A stretch of 64,000 nt of DNA, from contig VZDJ01000063.1 in NCBI GenBank assembly GCA_008694505.1, positions 5,541,468-5,605,467 on the forward strand. Reading direction: 5' to 3'. Below are positions 35,697 through 45,506 of the stretch, in pieces. The DNA is from Cyanoderma ruficeps. Its lineage: Eukaryota; Chordata; Aves; Passeriformes; Timaliidae. A program made the position numbers and the translations under genes. The notes under the pieces are model-generated. The model was given only the letters and a program-made list of their open reading frames with translations. It did not search any database and was not told the origin of the DNA. Numbering within the stretch: the first letter of the stretch is position 1; each line of letters begins with the position of its first letter.

Positions 35697-35953
35697 TGCA
35701 CGAGACAGGTGAGAGGCAGAGCTTTATTGAACATGATAACAGGAGATGTTTTACCTCCTGATTTACCTACTCCAATTACTGAGCCGTGGCAGGTTTGCTC
35801 CTGCACTGCCTTTCCCCAGGGAGGCTCCCGCTCCATTCCCTGCTCGGGGGTGACATGAGGGTTCCAGCCGAGCCAGAGAAATCTGGGAAAGGCTGGGGAA
35901 GTGATTTGGCCACTGCAGATGGAACCTGAGCAGGCTGAGAGGATGAGTGTGCA
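35697..35953 (-). mobile_element. LTR-like repeat, duplicated block copy 2
   Basis: Direct-orientation partner of 34151-34407, offset by 1546 bases. Differences are single substitutions (atgttt/atattt, ccaatt/ccagtt, cagggagg/cacggagg and others) plus one small rearrangement near ctcggg. After its end the sequence passes within a couple of bases into CR1. Confidence 0.65.
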
Positions 35954-35954
35954 G

Positions 35955-36110
35955 AGCTGCTGTGGCTGCCCCTGGATCCCTGGAAGTGTCCAAGGCCAGG
36001 TTGGACAGAGCTTGCAGAACCCAGGAGTAGTGGAAGGGCTCCCTTTCACCAGCCTCCCAAATGGGCATCTCCACCTGCCACAACCAAACCCTCCCTCCAG
36101 TGAGATGGTT
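35955..36110 (+). mobile_element. CR1 LINE fragment beside duplicated block 2
   Basis: Plus-strand CR1: gagctgctgtggctgcccct, gaagtgtccaaggccaggtt and aggagtagtggaagggctcc. It then degrades (tttcaccagcctcccaaatg), and the usual 3' end is not recognisable, unlike the 34.4-kb copy. Confidence 0.8.
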
Positions 36111-37251
36111 CCTAATCCTTGATAAAGCCAGCATGGCCTAACCCAGGACTTGGAGGAAAATGGATGAGTTATGTGATTCCTCCAGGTCCTCTCAAGCCAT
36201 TCTCCTTATTCTGCATTTCTCCAAGTCTCAGGAGGAGCTGTGCCCCTGGTAAAAACATCTCAGGTGTGTCTGAGCTGCCTCAAACCCCTCCAGGGTTCTC
36301 TCTCCTCCCAGAGAAAAGGATTTTCCAAATGCTCAAGCTAAACATCCCCACTGCAATTTAAATATGGGATTCTGACCCTTCCCCACTGTTGTCAGTCATG
36401 ATTTCCCTCTGCTTTGCAGCAGTTTTTGGCCTGTCCAAGGCTGTTGGTGCTGTTCTCCCACTCTCTGTGCTCAGCTGCTTCCAGACCACCCCAGAAAGGC
36501 ACAAGGGAAGCAGTTACAGGCATGGGAACAGAATGGCCTAGCCAAATAAAAAAACTCCAACATGAAAAACCCCAAACGCTCCAATCAACTCAAAGCAAAC
36601 AAAGAAAAATCCCAAAACACCAGAAGGAAAATGGAATTGGCTTTGAAACCTCTCTGAAACCTCAGCAGCAGGGAAAATAGGGGGTGAAACCATGGTAGTG
36701 TATAAAAAGTGTGGCTGACCCAAGGACTGGCTGGGGAGGCCCAGGAGTATTTAGTGAGGATGGTTTGCAGGGAAATAAGATATTAAAAAAAACCCCTAAG
36801 ATGGAAATAAAAACAAAGGGGGAATTTTTTCCACCCCTTTAGAGCAGAAGGTTTTCCTGCCCTGTCATTACAGGAAACCTCTGCCATAAATTGCCCCCAA
36901 CACAGAAGATTTCCCTGCATGAAGAAGGGATTATTTCTGCCTTTTCCCCTTCCACCCATCATTTACAACATCCTGCAGTGATTTCCCAACATCAGCTGCA
37001 CTCCCTGACACGAAAGTGAGAAAAGCAGCTACAGAAGTGTTTTTTCTCCACTTCTCCACGAGGCATCTCCCAACCTGCCCCGAGGTATTCCCACTGTCCT
37101 TCCCCTTGGGATAGAGAGAGCAGCTCCCCTGGTGTGGACCCGATATTTTCTGAGCTTGAGAAGTGTTAGCTCTTCCCAAGGGAAACTTTTCAACAGTTTT
37201 CTTTTTTCCAAAGCAACCTTGTGTAAAAAATATTCCTTTCCCATAAACAGG
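36111..37251. other. Noncoding sequence, no gene seen
   Basis: A minus-strand open frame of 229 codons covers 36931-37620, but it runs through the LTR at 37.3 kb on the opposite strand and has no recognisable domain. No polypurine tract or retroviral gene precedes the LTR. Confidence 0.4.
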
Positions 37252-37426
37252 TGTTGTTTGCTGTTTCTGTTCCTGAGCCAATGGAGAGGTGTCAGCCCTA
37301 TGGACCAATAATGTGACTTTTGTCACGTGTGTTATAAAAGGGCTGAATGAATTGTAAATAAACCTTCTGATTTCTACTGCCTCCTGACTGGAGTCAAACA
37401 TCTTTATTTCATGCCCTACTGCAACA
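37252..37426 (+). mobile_element. Short LTR, about 175 bp
   Basis: Begins tgttgtttgc and ends ctactgcaaca, with the inverted ends TGTTG/CAACA. In order it has gagccaatgg, ggaccaataatgtg, the TATA box gttataaaaggg, and gtaaataaac as polyadenylation signal, i.e. a complete short U3-R-U5 layout. It is related to 21454-21622. The flanks (aacagg and ccctgg) do not match, so the insertion duplication is lost or this is one end of a deleted provirus. Confidence 0.75.
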
Positions 37427-37909
37427 CCCTGGCTGAGCCATGAAGATGAGGATCCCACCTTGGAGGTTTTTGGAGAGCTCTGCCCACCCTCCTGGAACCT
37501 GAGCTCTGCTGCAGCCCCCTTAGGGCCCCCTGGGCCGTGGAATGTGTCTGAATTAATGCACTGGGGTCTGCTGCCCTCAGCAAGGCACGCCACTTCCACT
37601 GAAGGCAGGGAGAACATCAATCAATGTAAAAATAATAAAAATAATAAGAAAAACCCAGCCTGGTACGGCTCTAAGTCGTACATTCAGCGGGACTGGGCGA
37701 GTGAACACTAAACCCACACTCAGGCACATCCCAGTGCTGCTCTTGGGGTGAAAATCAGCAAAGTTGGAGTTGAGACCAACTGTTTTGCTCAGATGCTGTT
37801 CTTTATGTTCATGTTAACAACTGCATAGTGAGATAAAACAAAATCAGGGGGAAAGCTGCTGTTTCCAAGGCCGACCCAAACAACAGCAAGTTGGGGGAGC
37901 TTCTGACTC
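37427..37909. other. Noncoding sequence
   Basis: It contains a short A/T-rich run (aataataaaaataataag near 37630). It could hold eroded internal retroviral sequence downstream of the LTR, but no motif supports it. Confidence 0.35.
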
Positions 37910-38223
37910 CCTACAAGTCCCTGAAAGTTGTGGCCAGATGGGATCAGGCTCTTTTTCCAGGTAACAGCAACACAACAAGGGAAACAGCCTCAAGTTGCAG
38001 CAGCAGAGGTCCAGGTTGAATATTAGTGAAAATTTCTGCCCACAAGGAGTGGTCAGGCACTGGAAGGGGTTGTCCAGGGCAGTGGTGAAGTCCCCGTCCC
38101 TGGAGGTGCCCAAAAACAAGCAGATGTGGCACTGCACAACATGGCTTAGGGGGTGTGGGGGTGTCCCATCAAAGGATGGACTTTATGATCTCCAAGGTCT
38201 TTTCCAGCTTTATGATTCTGTGA
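37910..38223 (+). mobile_element. CR1 LINE 3' fragment, about 310 bp
   Basis: Plus-strand CR1 with ctttttccaggtaacagcaa, gcctcaagttgcagcagcag, gtggtcaggcactggaagg and gtccctggaggtgcccaaa. It ends in tttatgattctgtgatc. Subfamily differs from the 10.8- and 13.4-kb copies in the last 100 bases (tctccaaggtcttttccag). Confidence 0.92.
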
Positions 38224-38388
38224 TCAGACATCTCCACTTTTCCAGAGCCCAGTGGGAGAGAAGAGACATTCCTGGGGTTCTGCGTCCCAGGCCACCACAG
38301 GAATTCCTTGGGTTGCTCCATTGCTTTGGAAATTTGCCTCAACTTCTAAACCAGCACAAAATAAAGATTTATATATATTTATATAAAA

Positions 38389-38540
38389 TCATGGAACCCC
38401 AGAATGGTTTGGGTTGGAAAGGACCATAAAGCCCATCCTGTTCCATGCCCTGCCACGGGCAGGGACACCTTCCACTGTCCCAGGCTGCTCCAGTCCCCGT
38501 CCAGCCTGGCCTTGGACACTTCCAGGGGTGGGAAATGTCT
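38389..38540 (-). mobile_element. CR1 LINE fragment, about 150 bp
   Basis: Minus-strand CR1 3' end: ccccagaatggtttgggttg, ccatcctgttccatgccct, cgggcagggacaccttccac and agcctggccttggacacttc. It is truncated sharply at aggggtgggaaatg. It lies close to, and in opposite orientation from, the preceding CR1. Confidence 0.93.
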
Positions 38541-39495
38541 ATTTATATGCAGCCAGGGATGCAGAACCATCCAGTTGCCCAGCCAAGGCTTCCTCCAGTG
38601 CCTCTCCACACTGGTTGGATCCTCACAGGATCCTCCCTCAGTCACTCTTGGGGCCAGGCTGGCCCCATGGGTGAACCACACCATATCTTCTCACAGAAAG
38701 GAATCCATAAAAGTCAAATTTTCTCTGAGCAAAAAAAAAAAAAAAGAGGGAAAAAAAAGTCAGTTTTGACAAGACTTTCATTTAAAGAACTTCTTTCCCC
38801 TTTTACAAAGGATGAGTGCTTTAAAAATGTCAAAACATTGGATTTATTTATTTATTTATTTGGAGCAAAATGACATTTCACTTGGAAATGTCAGTTAATT
38901 TTTAGCTTTGAAAGTTTTACAAGATGAAGCAGTCAAACTGATTTTTCTGACAATACCAAGACAATTTCAATGAACTTGACTGGAACATGTTTTGGGAGGG
39001 AAGTGCAGGGTTTTAAGAGGTAAAAAAAATTACAAAAAAAAAAAAAGAAAAAGAAAGGAAAGAAATAATCAGTGCTCTTCCAAGACCTTTAGAACAACAA
39101 TAGAGAATGAAAAAATATCATTTGGATCCTCAGAAAGCAGTGAAGAAAATTGCCAGCTCAAGTGCTTTGTGCCCTGTCGGTATTTACAAGTTTTACTTGA
39201 AGCAATTAAACTTCCTGAGTGGATTTTGGTGATTGCTCAGAATAGAAAGTCTAATGCTGCTCCTGCAGCTCTCCTCGCCTCCTTAATCCGAGGAGAGGCG
39301 GGAAGAGAACACTCACTGGAGAAGGAGGATCCTGGAAGAAACGCTCCTGGCTCACTGTGTCTCCAGCCCTGGAGCTGCCAGCACCCAACGGGGACAGGGG
39401 AATGTCCCCTCCCCTTGGTGCCACTTCAGCTGAGACCTCCGTCCACGGGAGCTCATCAGGGGAGAGGCTGATGCAGTTTAATGAGCGTGGGAACA
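38541..39495. other. Noncoding sequence with low-complexity runs
   Basis: It contains A-rich runs at 38731-38758 and 39027-39067 and a five-unit attt array at 38848-38868. No gene is seen. Confidence 0.5.
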
Positions 39496-39801
39496 TGTTG
39501 CTAGCTGAGGCTGGGCGTGTCCCACTTTAGGGACAGAAAGAAAGTAGGTACAGAAGCACGGCAGTGAGGAACAAGCTTTTTTTACTTTATTTACAATTTA
39601 ACTCTTTTATACATTTGTACAGAGGTCCAGAGATTGGCTACAGAGATCGTCACTTTTCAACCTGGATGGTGGACATCACCATTAATCACCTCCTCTCTCA
39701 GAGGAGAAGAATGCAAACATTCTAAGAATAAACATTGTTTACATGAAGCTGTGTAAGAAAACTTCTGCACAGAGACAGAAGGCAAAAAACTCAGGGCAAC
39801 A
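39496..39801 (-). mobile_element. Solo LTR, 306 bp, with 6-bp target-site duplication
   Basis: On the minus strand it starts tgttgccctgagttttttgc and ends tcagctagcaaca, giving TGTTGC/GCAACA inverted ends. It contains a TATA box (atgtataaaagag) and the polyadenylation signal gtaaataaag. It is flanked exactly by ggaaca at 39490-39495 and 39802-39807. A 6-bp duplication is usual for class II (ERVK-type) bird retroviruses. No internal genes remain, so it arose by LTR-LTR recombination. Relatives lie at 43029 and 49027. Confidence 0.9.
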
Positions 39802-39989
39802 GGAACAGTTGCTGATCCGGTCTTTTCTCGCTGTTAAATAGGAGGGAAAAATGACATGGGGAGCCCAAGGAGCTGCTGCTGCCAGCCCTCAGCCTTGGAG
39901 CCAGCGTGGATTTGGGGGAGAGTTTGTAAGGGAGGGATGGAGAGGACCTTCACCTTTCTCTGTCACTGTCACTCTTTGCAGACTTTAGG

Positions 39990-40155
39990 CTGGGCACAGG
40001 GAAGAATTTCCCTATGGAAAGGGTTGTCAGGCATTGGAAGGGGCTGCCCAGGGTGGAGTCATCGTCCCTGGAAGTGTCCAGTTAGGTGACAAGGTGGTGT
40101 TTGGTCACATGCTGGACTGGATGATCTTGGAGGCCTTTTCACATCTCAACAAATA
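39990..40155 (+). mobile_element. CR1 LINE fragment
   Basis: Plus-strand CR1: aagaatttccctatggaaag, gttgtcaggcattggaagg, gctgcccagggtggagtcat, ggactggatgatcttggagg and the eroded end catctcaacaaatatttga. Age appears considerable. Confidence 0.88.
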
Positions 40156-40169
40156 TTTGACAGAACAGC

Positions 40170-40255
40170 AGAGCCATGGAATGATTTGGGTTGGAAGGGA
40201 CCTTAAAGATCATCTTGTTCCAACCCCACTGCAGGCCCAGGTGAAGCTCTCCTAC
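40170..40255 (-). mobile_element. CR1 LINE tip, tail-to-tail with its neighbour
   Basis: Minus-strand CR1 3' tip: agccatggaatgatttgggt, tggaagggaccttaaagatc, atcttgttccaaccccactg. It breaks off after about 80 bases. Its 3' end faces the 3' end of the plus-strand CR1 some 15 bases away. Confidence 0.88.
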
Positions 40256-40609
40256 ACCCATGGGCTGCTTTACTGGAAAATGGGATTCAGGATGAGCATA
40301 TGGCTTCCATTTGCAGCAAAACCATTCACCAAGAGTTTGGAGTAATGTTCAGTAAATCCTGAACTGATAAAGATTTACCACCAGCCTCTTTTTTGGGTGA
40401 TAACCCCCAATGCCCAGGAGGGGCTCAGGCTGTGCCTGTGGTCATGGGAATGAGCAACTCCAAGGGCAGCCCTGTGGCGTCTCCTGACGCCCAGTCCTTG
40501 GGACACTCAAAGACAACTCCAGCCAGCAGGACAGATTCCCCCTCTGCTCTGCTCTTCTGCTGGAAAAAGTCCAGAGAAAGCCAAGGAGATGCCCCAAGGG
40601 CTGGAGCCC
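40256..40609. other. Noncoding sequence
   Basis: No repeat or exon is recognised. The right end (gccagcaggacagattcccc onward) may be decayed CR1. Confidence 0.35.
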
Positions 40610-40995
40610 GCTGTGCTGGAGCCAGGATGGGGTTGCTCAGCTTGGAGAAGAGATGGTTTCAGGGAGACCTTAGAGCCCCTTCCAGGGCCTAAAGGGGCTG
40701 ACAAGAAAGATGGAGAAAGACTTTTTACAAGGGCCTGGAATGACAGGACAAGGGCAGGGATGGATGGGATATTAGGAAAGAATTGTTCCCTGGGAGGGTG
40801 GGGAGGCCCCGGCACAGGGTGCCCAGAGAAGCTGTGGCTGCCCCTGAATTTTTGGGAATGTTCAAGGCCAGGTTGGATGGGGCTTGGAACAGCCTGGGAT
40901 AGTGGAAGGTGTCCCTGCCCATGGCACAGAGTGGGACATGATGATCTCTCAGGTTCTTTCCCATCCTGACCCTTCTGGAATTCTCCGATTTCTGT
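40610..40995 (+). mobile_element. CR1 LINE 3' fragment, about 385 bp
   Basis: Plus-strand CR1 from ggttgctcagcttggagaag through gaccttagagccccttccag, ggggctgacaagaaagatgg, acaagggcctggaatgacag, ggaaagaattgttccctggg and ggaaggtgtccctgcccatg to ccttctggaattctccgatt. It shows the sequence normally found upstream of the point where the 13.3- and 44.3-kb copies diverge. Confidence 0.95.
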
Positions 40996-43028
40996 GAGCA
41001 AAATCCCTCCTGCAAACAGGGTCTGTGCTGCAGCAAACAACTTCCCCTCCATGCTCTGAACTCCCATCGGTTTCCAGCACTAAACTTTTGTTGAAGGACC
41101 CACTGAAGACTTTTTTTTGTCAGGGCGAGTCCTTCAGAGCATTGGGGACGTCCTGCAGGGGATCACAGTGTGGCCACTGGCACAGGAATGGGCAGTGCTG
41201 TAAACTTCGAGCCTGGATAAAAGCCAGGCCAGGCTGCAGAACTCTGTACCTCCAGCTGCTCTTCTGCATCCTCAGCTCCCAACCCAAACACCTCCAAAGC
41301 CACGCTGGAATCGCTGCACGCAGTAATCGCCCGCTGGAAATTTAAAGCCGGCAAGCTTTGTCAATGAATAAGTGTTCCAAAACAGTAAATTAATAAATTC
41401 CCCCGAATCCATAATAGATACATCTTTGTTCAGCCACAAAGCTTTGATATAAATTGTAGCTTTTTAGGACTGCACTGTCAGAAGTGTAATATATCACCCG
41501 AGAGTGGATCCGAGTTCAAAAGTACATATAATAATATAATTAAGATGGCTTGACAAGAATGTATTTTAAAAGTATAAAATACCTGCAGGTATAATGGCTT
41601 CATAAAGTCTGTCAGATTTACTTCTGCTGTGAAGAAATTTAAAATGTTTTACTCTAATGCAATGCAAATTAAGCCAAGGATATTCATATAACAGAGTCCT
41701 GAAGAAAAAACGAGGTGGAGAGAGGGACGAATCAGAAGTCAAAAGCAGAACAAACAAGGTACTGAGCTTTCCAGGCAACTGGGCTGCTCCGTGGAAGAAC
41801 CAGGAGCCAGCAGAGCTGGGTTTGATGCATCCCTTTTCCATGGGTGGGGTGGAGGCGAAGCCAATGGAGGAGTTTCCTTCCAGGCTGGTGTTGTTATCCC
41901 AGATCCCTCTCCTCGCACTGCAGCACTGATGTGCTTTACACAATCATTTCGAAGTGGAAAGAGATTTTCTTCCTTTTTTTTAATCTTTCCCTTCCCTTGC
42001 TGCGCTCAAAGCTTAAAATAACAGAGATGTTCAAGGGGGAAGGAGAGCACGAGGGTGGAAACCAAATCCAGCCTTGCCAAAGTTCCTGTACTTCCCACAC
42101 TGGGCATTTCCTCTCCAGGGCAGGTTGGGACTCAGCCTTGGACACCTTCATGGCACCTCTCAGCCCCTGCCCCACGCCAGCCCCTGCCCCAAGCATCTTC
42201 CAAGCACAGTAAATATTTGCCTGTTTCCAGGAAGAAAAGCCATTAAGAAATCAATAGCAGAATGTTAATAAAAGACTTTTCACTTCTCAGTTTCCTTGGC
42301 TCCAATGGTTGTGTTTGGATTTAACTCTGACAGCTCTGCTGAGGCGCACAAATCCCTCTGACAGCACAGGCAGGGAGAGACTTTTCCCCTCCCTCACTCC
42401 ACATTAGGCAATATGAATTAATCTCCTTTAATATGAATTAATCTCCTTTCTAACAGGAAGACACCGCATTCAAAGGCCACTGTGTGCAGCAGGTGGGACT
42501 TGGCTTTTTCTCCTCTCTCATCACCTTGGGTTTGTGCCTCAGTTTCCCCATCCAAACCACAGAGGCTGCTCTCCTTGAAGACCCTTAGCAGGTTCTGTTC
42601 AAAGCAGGACTCTTTTGGGGTCATCCTTCCCAGGCAACGAAACTTCTTTGCTGGGCCTTTCATTCATTCTCCCATCTCAAAGGGAAAGAAATCATATTTT
42701 TAAGCTTTAATATAGTGCCTGAGGACATTTGGGATTTTTTTTTCCCCTCTGTTCCCCACTGAAAACAGCTTTAACTTTCAGTAACCAGCTCCAAGGGGTG
42801 GGTTCACGAAAGCAAGACGTGAAATATTAAGAAGATTGCAAGCAACAGCAACACCTACAAGGGTGGAACAGCCCCACTTTTAGCAATATTTGGGACAAAG
42901 CTGAGCCTAAATATTGTTTTAAAGCTGGGAAGAAAGAGCAGGAGTGTGGAAATGAACCAGAGAGCCAGCATAAAAAGCCAACAGCCACGGGACCAGTGTT
43001 GTGTCTCTATTGCCTCCTCTTGCTCCCC
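40996..43028. other. Noncoding; strong conserved-like block at 41.34-41.70 kb
   Basis: The segment 41340-41700 is AT-rich and repeat-free, with an octamer-type site (aatgcaaattaag near 41661) and several TAAT cores. It is one of the clearest enhancer-like blocks of the window. The rest is ordinary sequence without a recognisable exon, apart from a 20-bp direct repeat near 42.4 kb. Confidence 0.45.
42410..42449. repeat. 20-bp perfect tandem duplication
   Basis: The unit aatatgaattaatctccttt occurs twice, back to back, with no mismatch. It is too short to be an array. Confidence 0.95.
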
Positions 43029-43334
43029 TGTTGCCCTGAGTTTTCTGCCTTCTGTCTTAGTGAAGAACTTTCTCACGCAGCTTCCTGAAAACAATATCTA
43101 TTCTTAGAATGTTTGCATACTTCTCCTCTGAGAGAAGAGATGATTGATGGTGATGTCCACCATCCAGGTTGGAGAGGTGGCGACCTCTGTAGCCAATCCC
43201 TTGACCTCTGTACAAATGTATAAAGGAGTTAGATTTGTAAATAAAGTGGAAAAGAGTTTGTTCCCTCACAGTGCTTCTGTGCCTGCTCTCTTTCTGTCCC
43301 CGGAGTAGGACATGCCCAGCCTGGGCAAGCAACA
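43029..43334 (+). mobile_element. LTR, 306 bp, same family as 39.5 and 49.0 kb
   Basis: Starts tgttgccctgagttttctgc and ends ctgggcaagcaaca, with the same inverted ends and length as the 39.5-kb copy. TATA (atgtataaaggag) and polyadenylation signal (gtaaataaagtgg) are intact. The flanks (ctcccc, agtggt) do not match. That fits a 5' LTR followed by internal retroviral sequence better than a solo LTR. Confidence 0.88.
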
Positions 43335-43620
43335 AGTGGTGACCCCTGGACGTGTGTGGACTGCAGCCTGAACAACACTCCCCCCACAAAAAAAAGCAGA
43401 GTCACAAAATCAAAAAGCAGAGCAGTGACAGCCAGGGAGGGACCGGGCTCGTCCCTGCGACAGGTGGCAAAGTGCTGGGCTGCAATTGCTGCTGTTAAGT
43501 CACAAGAAAACAAAGATGTCAAGAGTCCACGGGGAGAGCTGGGAGGACGCAAATCAAGATCCATTTCCCGGTGCCTGCGCCAGGTGGAAAAGGGAGGTGT
43601 GAGCTGATTAAATCTGCGCT
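43335..43620 (+). mobile_element. Probable retroviral leader remnant with primer-binding-site-like start
   Basis: Two bases after the LTR comes tggtgacccc, then tggacgtg. The tRNA-Trp-type primer-binding site of avian alpharetroviruses, as I recall it, begins tggtgacccc and continues gacgtg, so this is that site with a two-base insertion. The following 200-odd bases are lysine-rich in one short frame, but no Gag domain is recognisable. The right limit is a guess. Confidence 0.55.
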
Positions 43621-43984
43621 GGCGTCAGATGGGGAGAGGGCTCCTTCCATCTGTCTGCTCGCCAGCCTCTCCCCGGCTGGCAGCTCCGGGTGAGCTCAGC
43701 AGCCACAGGTGAGCAGAGCCCGGCCTGGAGCTGCCTGTCCGTGTGCAAACTGCTCCTGGGTGGGCATGGAGGGGCAGGACAGCTCTGCTCCAGCTCACCT
43801 GCTGATCCCTGCATCCCTCATCTCCACCCGGCTTCTCCCCACCCACAGCCAGCAGGTTCTTTCACATCCTGAAATCCTGGGTCCTTCCCTGAGTGCAGCG
43901 GGAGTTCCCATTTCTGTCTGCAGAGCAGGAACAGGAATGCTCCCCACACTGCAGGGTAGTTCAACACAGGGCTGCTGGCCACTG
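43621..43984. other. Noncoding sequence
   Basis: Moderately GC-rich, with no repeat or exon recognised. Two donor-like strings (gggtgagctc, caggtgagca) lie near 43690-43712 without a matching open exon. Confidence 0.35.
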
Positions 43985-44329
43985 AAATAATAAAATACTG
44001 CACTGGTTTGGGTTGGAAAGGACATTAAAGCTCGTCCCATTCCACTCCCTGCATGGGCAGGGACATGTTCCACTATTCCAGGTTGTTCCAAGCCCTGCCC
44101 AGCCCGGCCTTGGGCACTGCCAGGGATCCAGGGGCAGCCACAGCTGCTCTGGGCACCCTGTGCCAGGGCCTGCCCACCCTCCCAGGGAACAATTCCTCCC
44201 CAGTCTCCCATCCAGCCCTGCCCTCTGGCAGTGGGAAGCCATTCCCTGTGTCCTGTCCCTCCAGGCTCTTGCAAGGAGTCTCTCTCCATCTTGTCAGCTC
44301 CTTCAGGCACTGGAAGGATGATGAAGGGG
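43985..44329 (-). mobile_element. CR1 LINE fragment
   Basis: Minus-strand CR1: tgcactggtttgggttggaa, gcatgggcagggacatgttc, ggggcagccacagctgctct, ccaccctcccagggaacaat and gctccttcaggcactggaag. It passes without a break into the unidentified segment 44330-44513. Confidence 0.94.
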
Positions 44330-44513
44330 CTTGGAGAGGTCCCTGCCCCTGAAGACTGATGGTTTTTGTCTTTTAGGACTTTACCCCACACTTTCTCTGT
44401 AGGTTGCCCACATCAAAGATCTCCTCACATCGTGGACAATGCCCTGACCTCTCTATTTCAGGCAAATTATTTATTGCATCCTTCCTCTAGGAAATCATTC
44501 TCCTGGGACTGCA
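44330..44513 (-). repeat. Unidentified repeat joined to a CR1, copy 2
   Basis: Inverted counterpart of 13149-13320. Shared strings on the minus strand include aataaataatttgcctgaaa and aggtcagggcattgtccac. The join to CR1 and a six-base atcatc insertion in the CR1 part are common to both copies. Similarity ends near gtcccaggagaatg (44513). Confidence 0.8.
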
Positions 44514-45139
44514 GGACCACCAGTCCCTCCAAGCTTGTGATATCCAGCACCTCACCAGCCCCACTGAATTTATCCTCTCTCTGCCTTCACCAGACAGACC
44601 TGCAAACTCAGGAGTTTCTCCAAAAGAATTTCCAGGTTCTTGGGAGTGATCCAGCTCCACCTCTGCAGTGCACACATCACACTTCACTTCGTCTTTTTGT
44701 TGATTTTCTCAGTTGTGCAGCCACCTGAGGTAGTTTATTTTTGATCAAATAACCACAACACTCCAGAAGCCAGCGCTCCATCAACAGACTAAAAAGACTC
44801 TTTGCATCGTGGCTCTTTTCTGCTGCATGCTCAGTCTGACAACACTTCCTGCGAGGGCTAACACTAAAAAAAAAAATAATAAAATGCTTTCCCTCTATTT
44901 CAGCTTTTATTGGCAATCCATTCTCATTAAGCCAAACACATTTGTCTTCATAACGTGTACTTCACAATTACAATATCAAAGGGTTTGTATCTACATAATA
45001 AAAATGATCTATAGAATAATACAAGGGGAAAACATCGTAACATAATGTTGTTATTAATGAATCCAATGGGACGTGGGAAGGCGATATTCCCGTGGGGCAC
45101 CTCCAGGCCCTTCCCTGCCAGCAGCTGGGGACTGTGCTG
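44514..45139. other. Noncoding, AT-rich right half
   Basis: From 44730 to 45060 the sequence is AT-rich and repeat-free with a short A run (44866-44884). A conserved element is possible. No gene is seen. Confidence 0.4.
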
Positions 45140-45344
45140 GGCTCTTCACAGATTTCCACACATTTCCCTGAGCTGGAAAGGGACCTACAGGCAGCATTGG
45201 GTCCAATATTTGGCCCTGCACAGGAGAATCCCAAAAATCCCATCCTGTGCCTGAGAGCATTCCAAAAACTTCTGGCTGACCTTCACTTGCCCAAACAGTT
45301 TTTGTTCTTCAACAGAGCAGGTCAGAGTCTGGCATCAGCACTGG
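45140..45344 (-). mobile_element. CR1 LINE fragment, matches 49673-49867
   Basis: Minus-strand CR1 of another subtype: cacatttccctgagctggaa, ggcagcattgggtccaatat, ttggccctgcacaggagaat and ccaaaaacttctggctgacc. The same stretch appears at 49673-49867 in the same orientation at over 90% identity. Confidence 0.88.
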
Positions 45345-45506
45345 GAGGGGATGTGGGGAGTTGAATTAAAGGGCAGTTCACAGTGACAGAGGGAGGGCAG
45401 CTCCGAGGGCTGTGTTAGCAGGGTGAGGGCTCCAACGCCTGCAGGGTGAGTCCAGCCCCAGCCCTGTGTGCCCGTCCTGGGGCACAGACACCCAGAGTGA
45501 CAGACC

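Noticed and set aside
36931..37620. 229-codon minus-strand open frame
   Set aside because: It runs antisense through a plus-strand LTR and has no recognisable domain, so it is chance.
43356..43607. 83-codon frame just after the 43-kb LTR as a possible gag start
   Set aside because: No Gag feature is recognisable, and the frame is short and basic only through local lysine runs.
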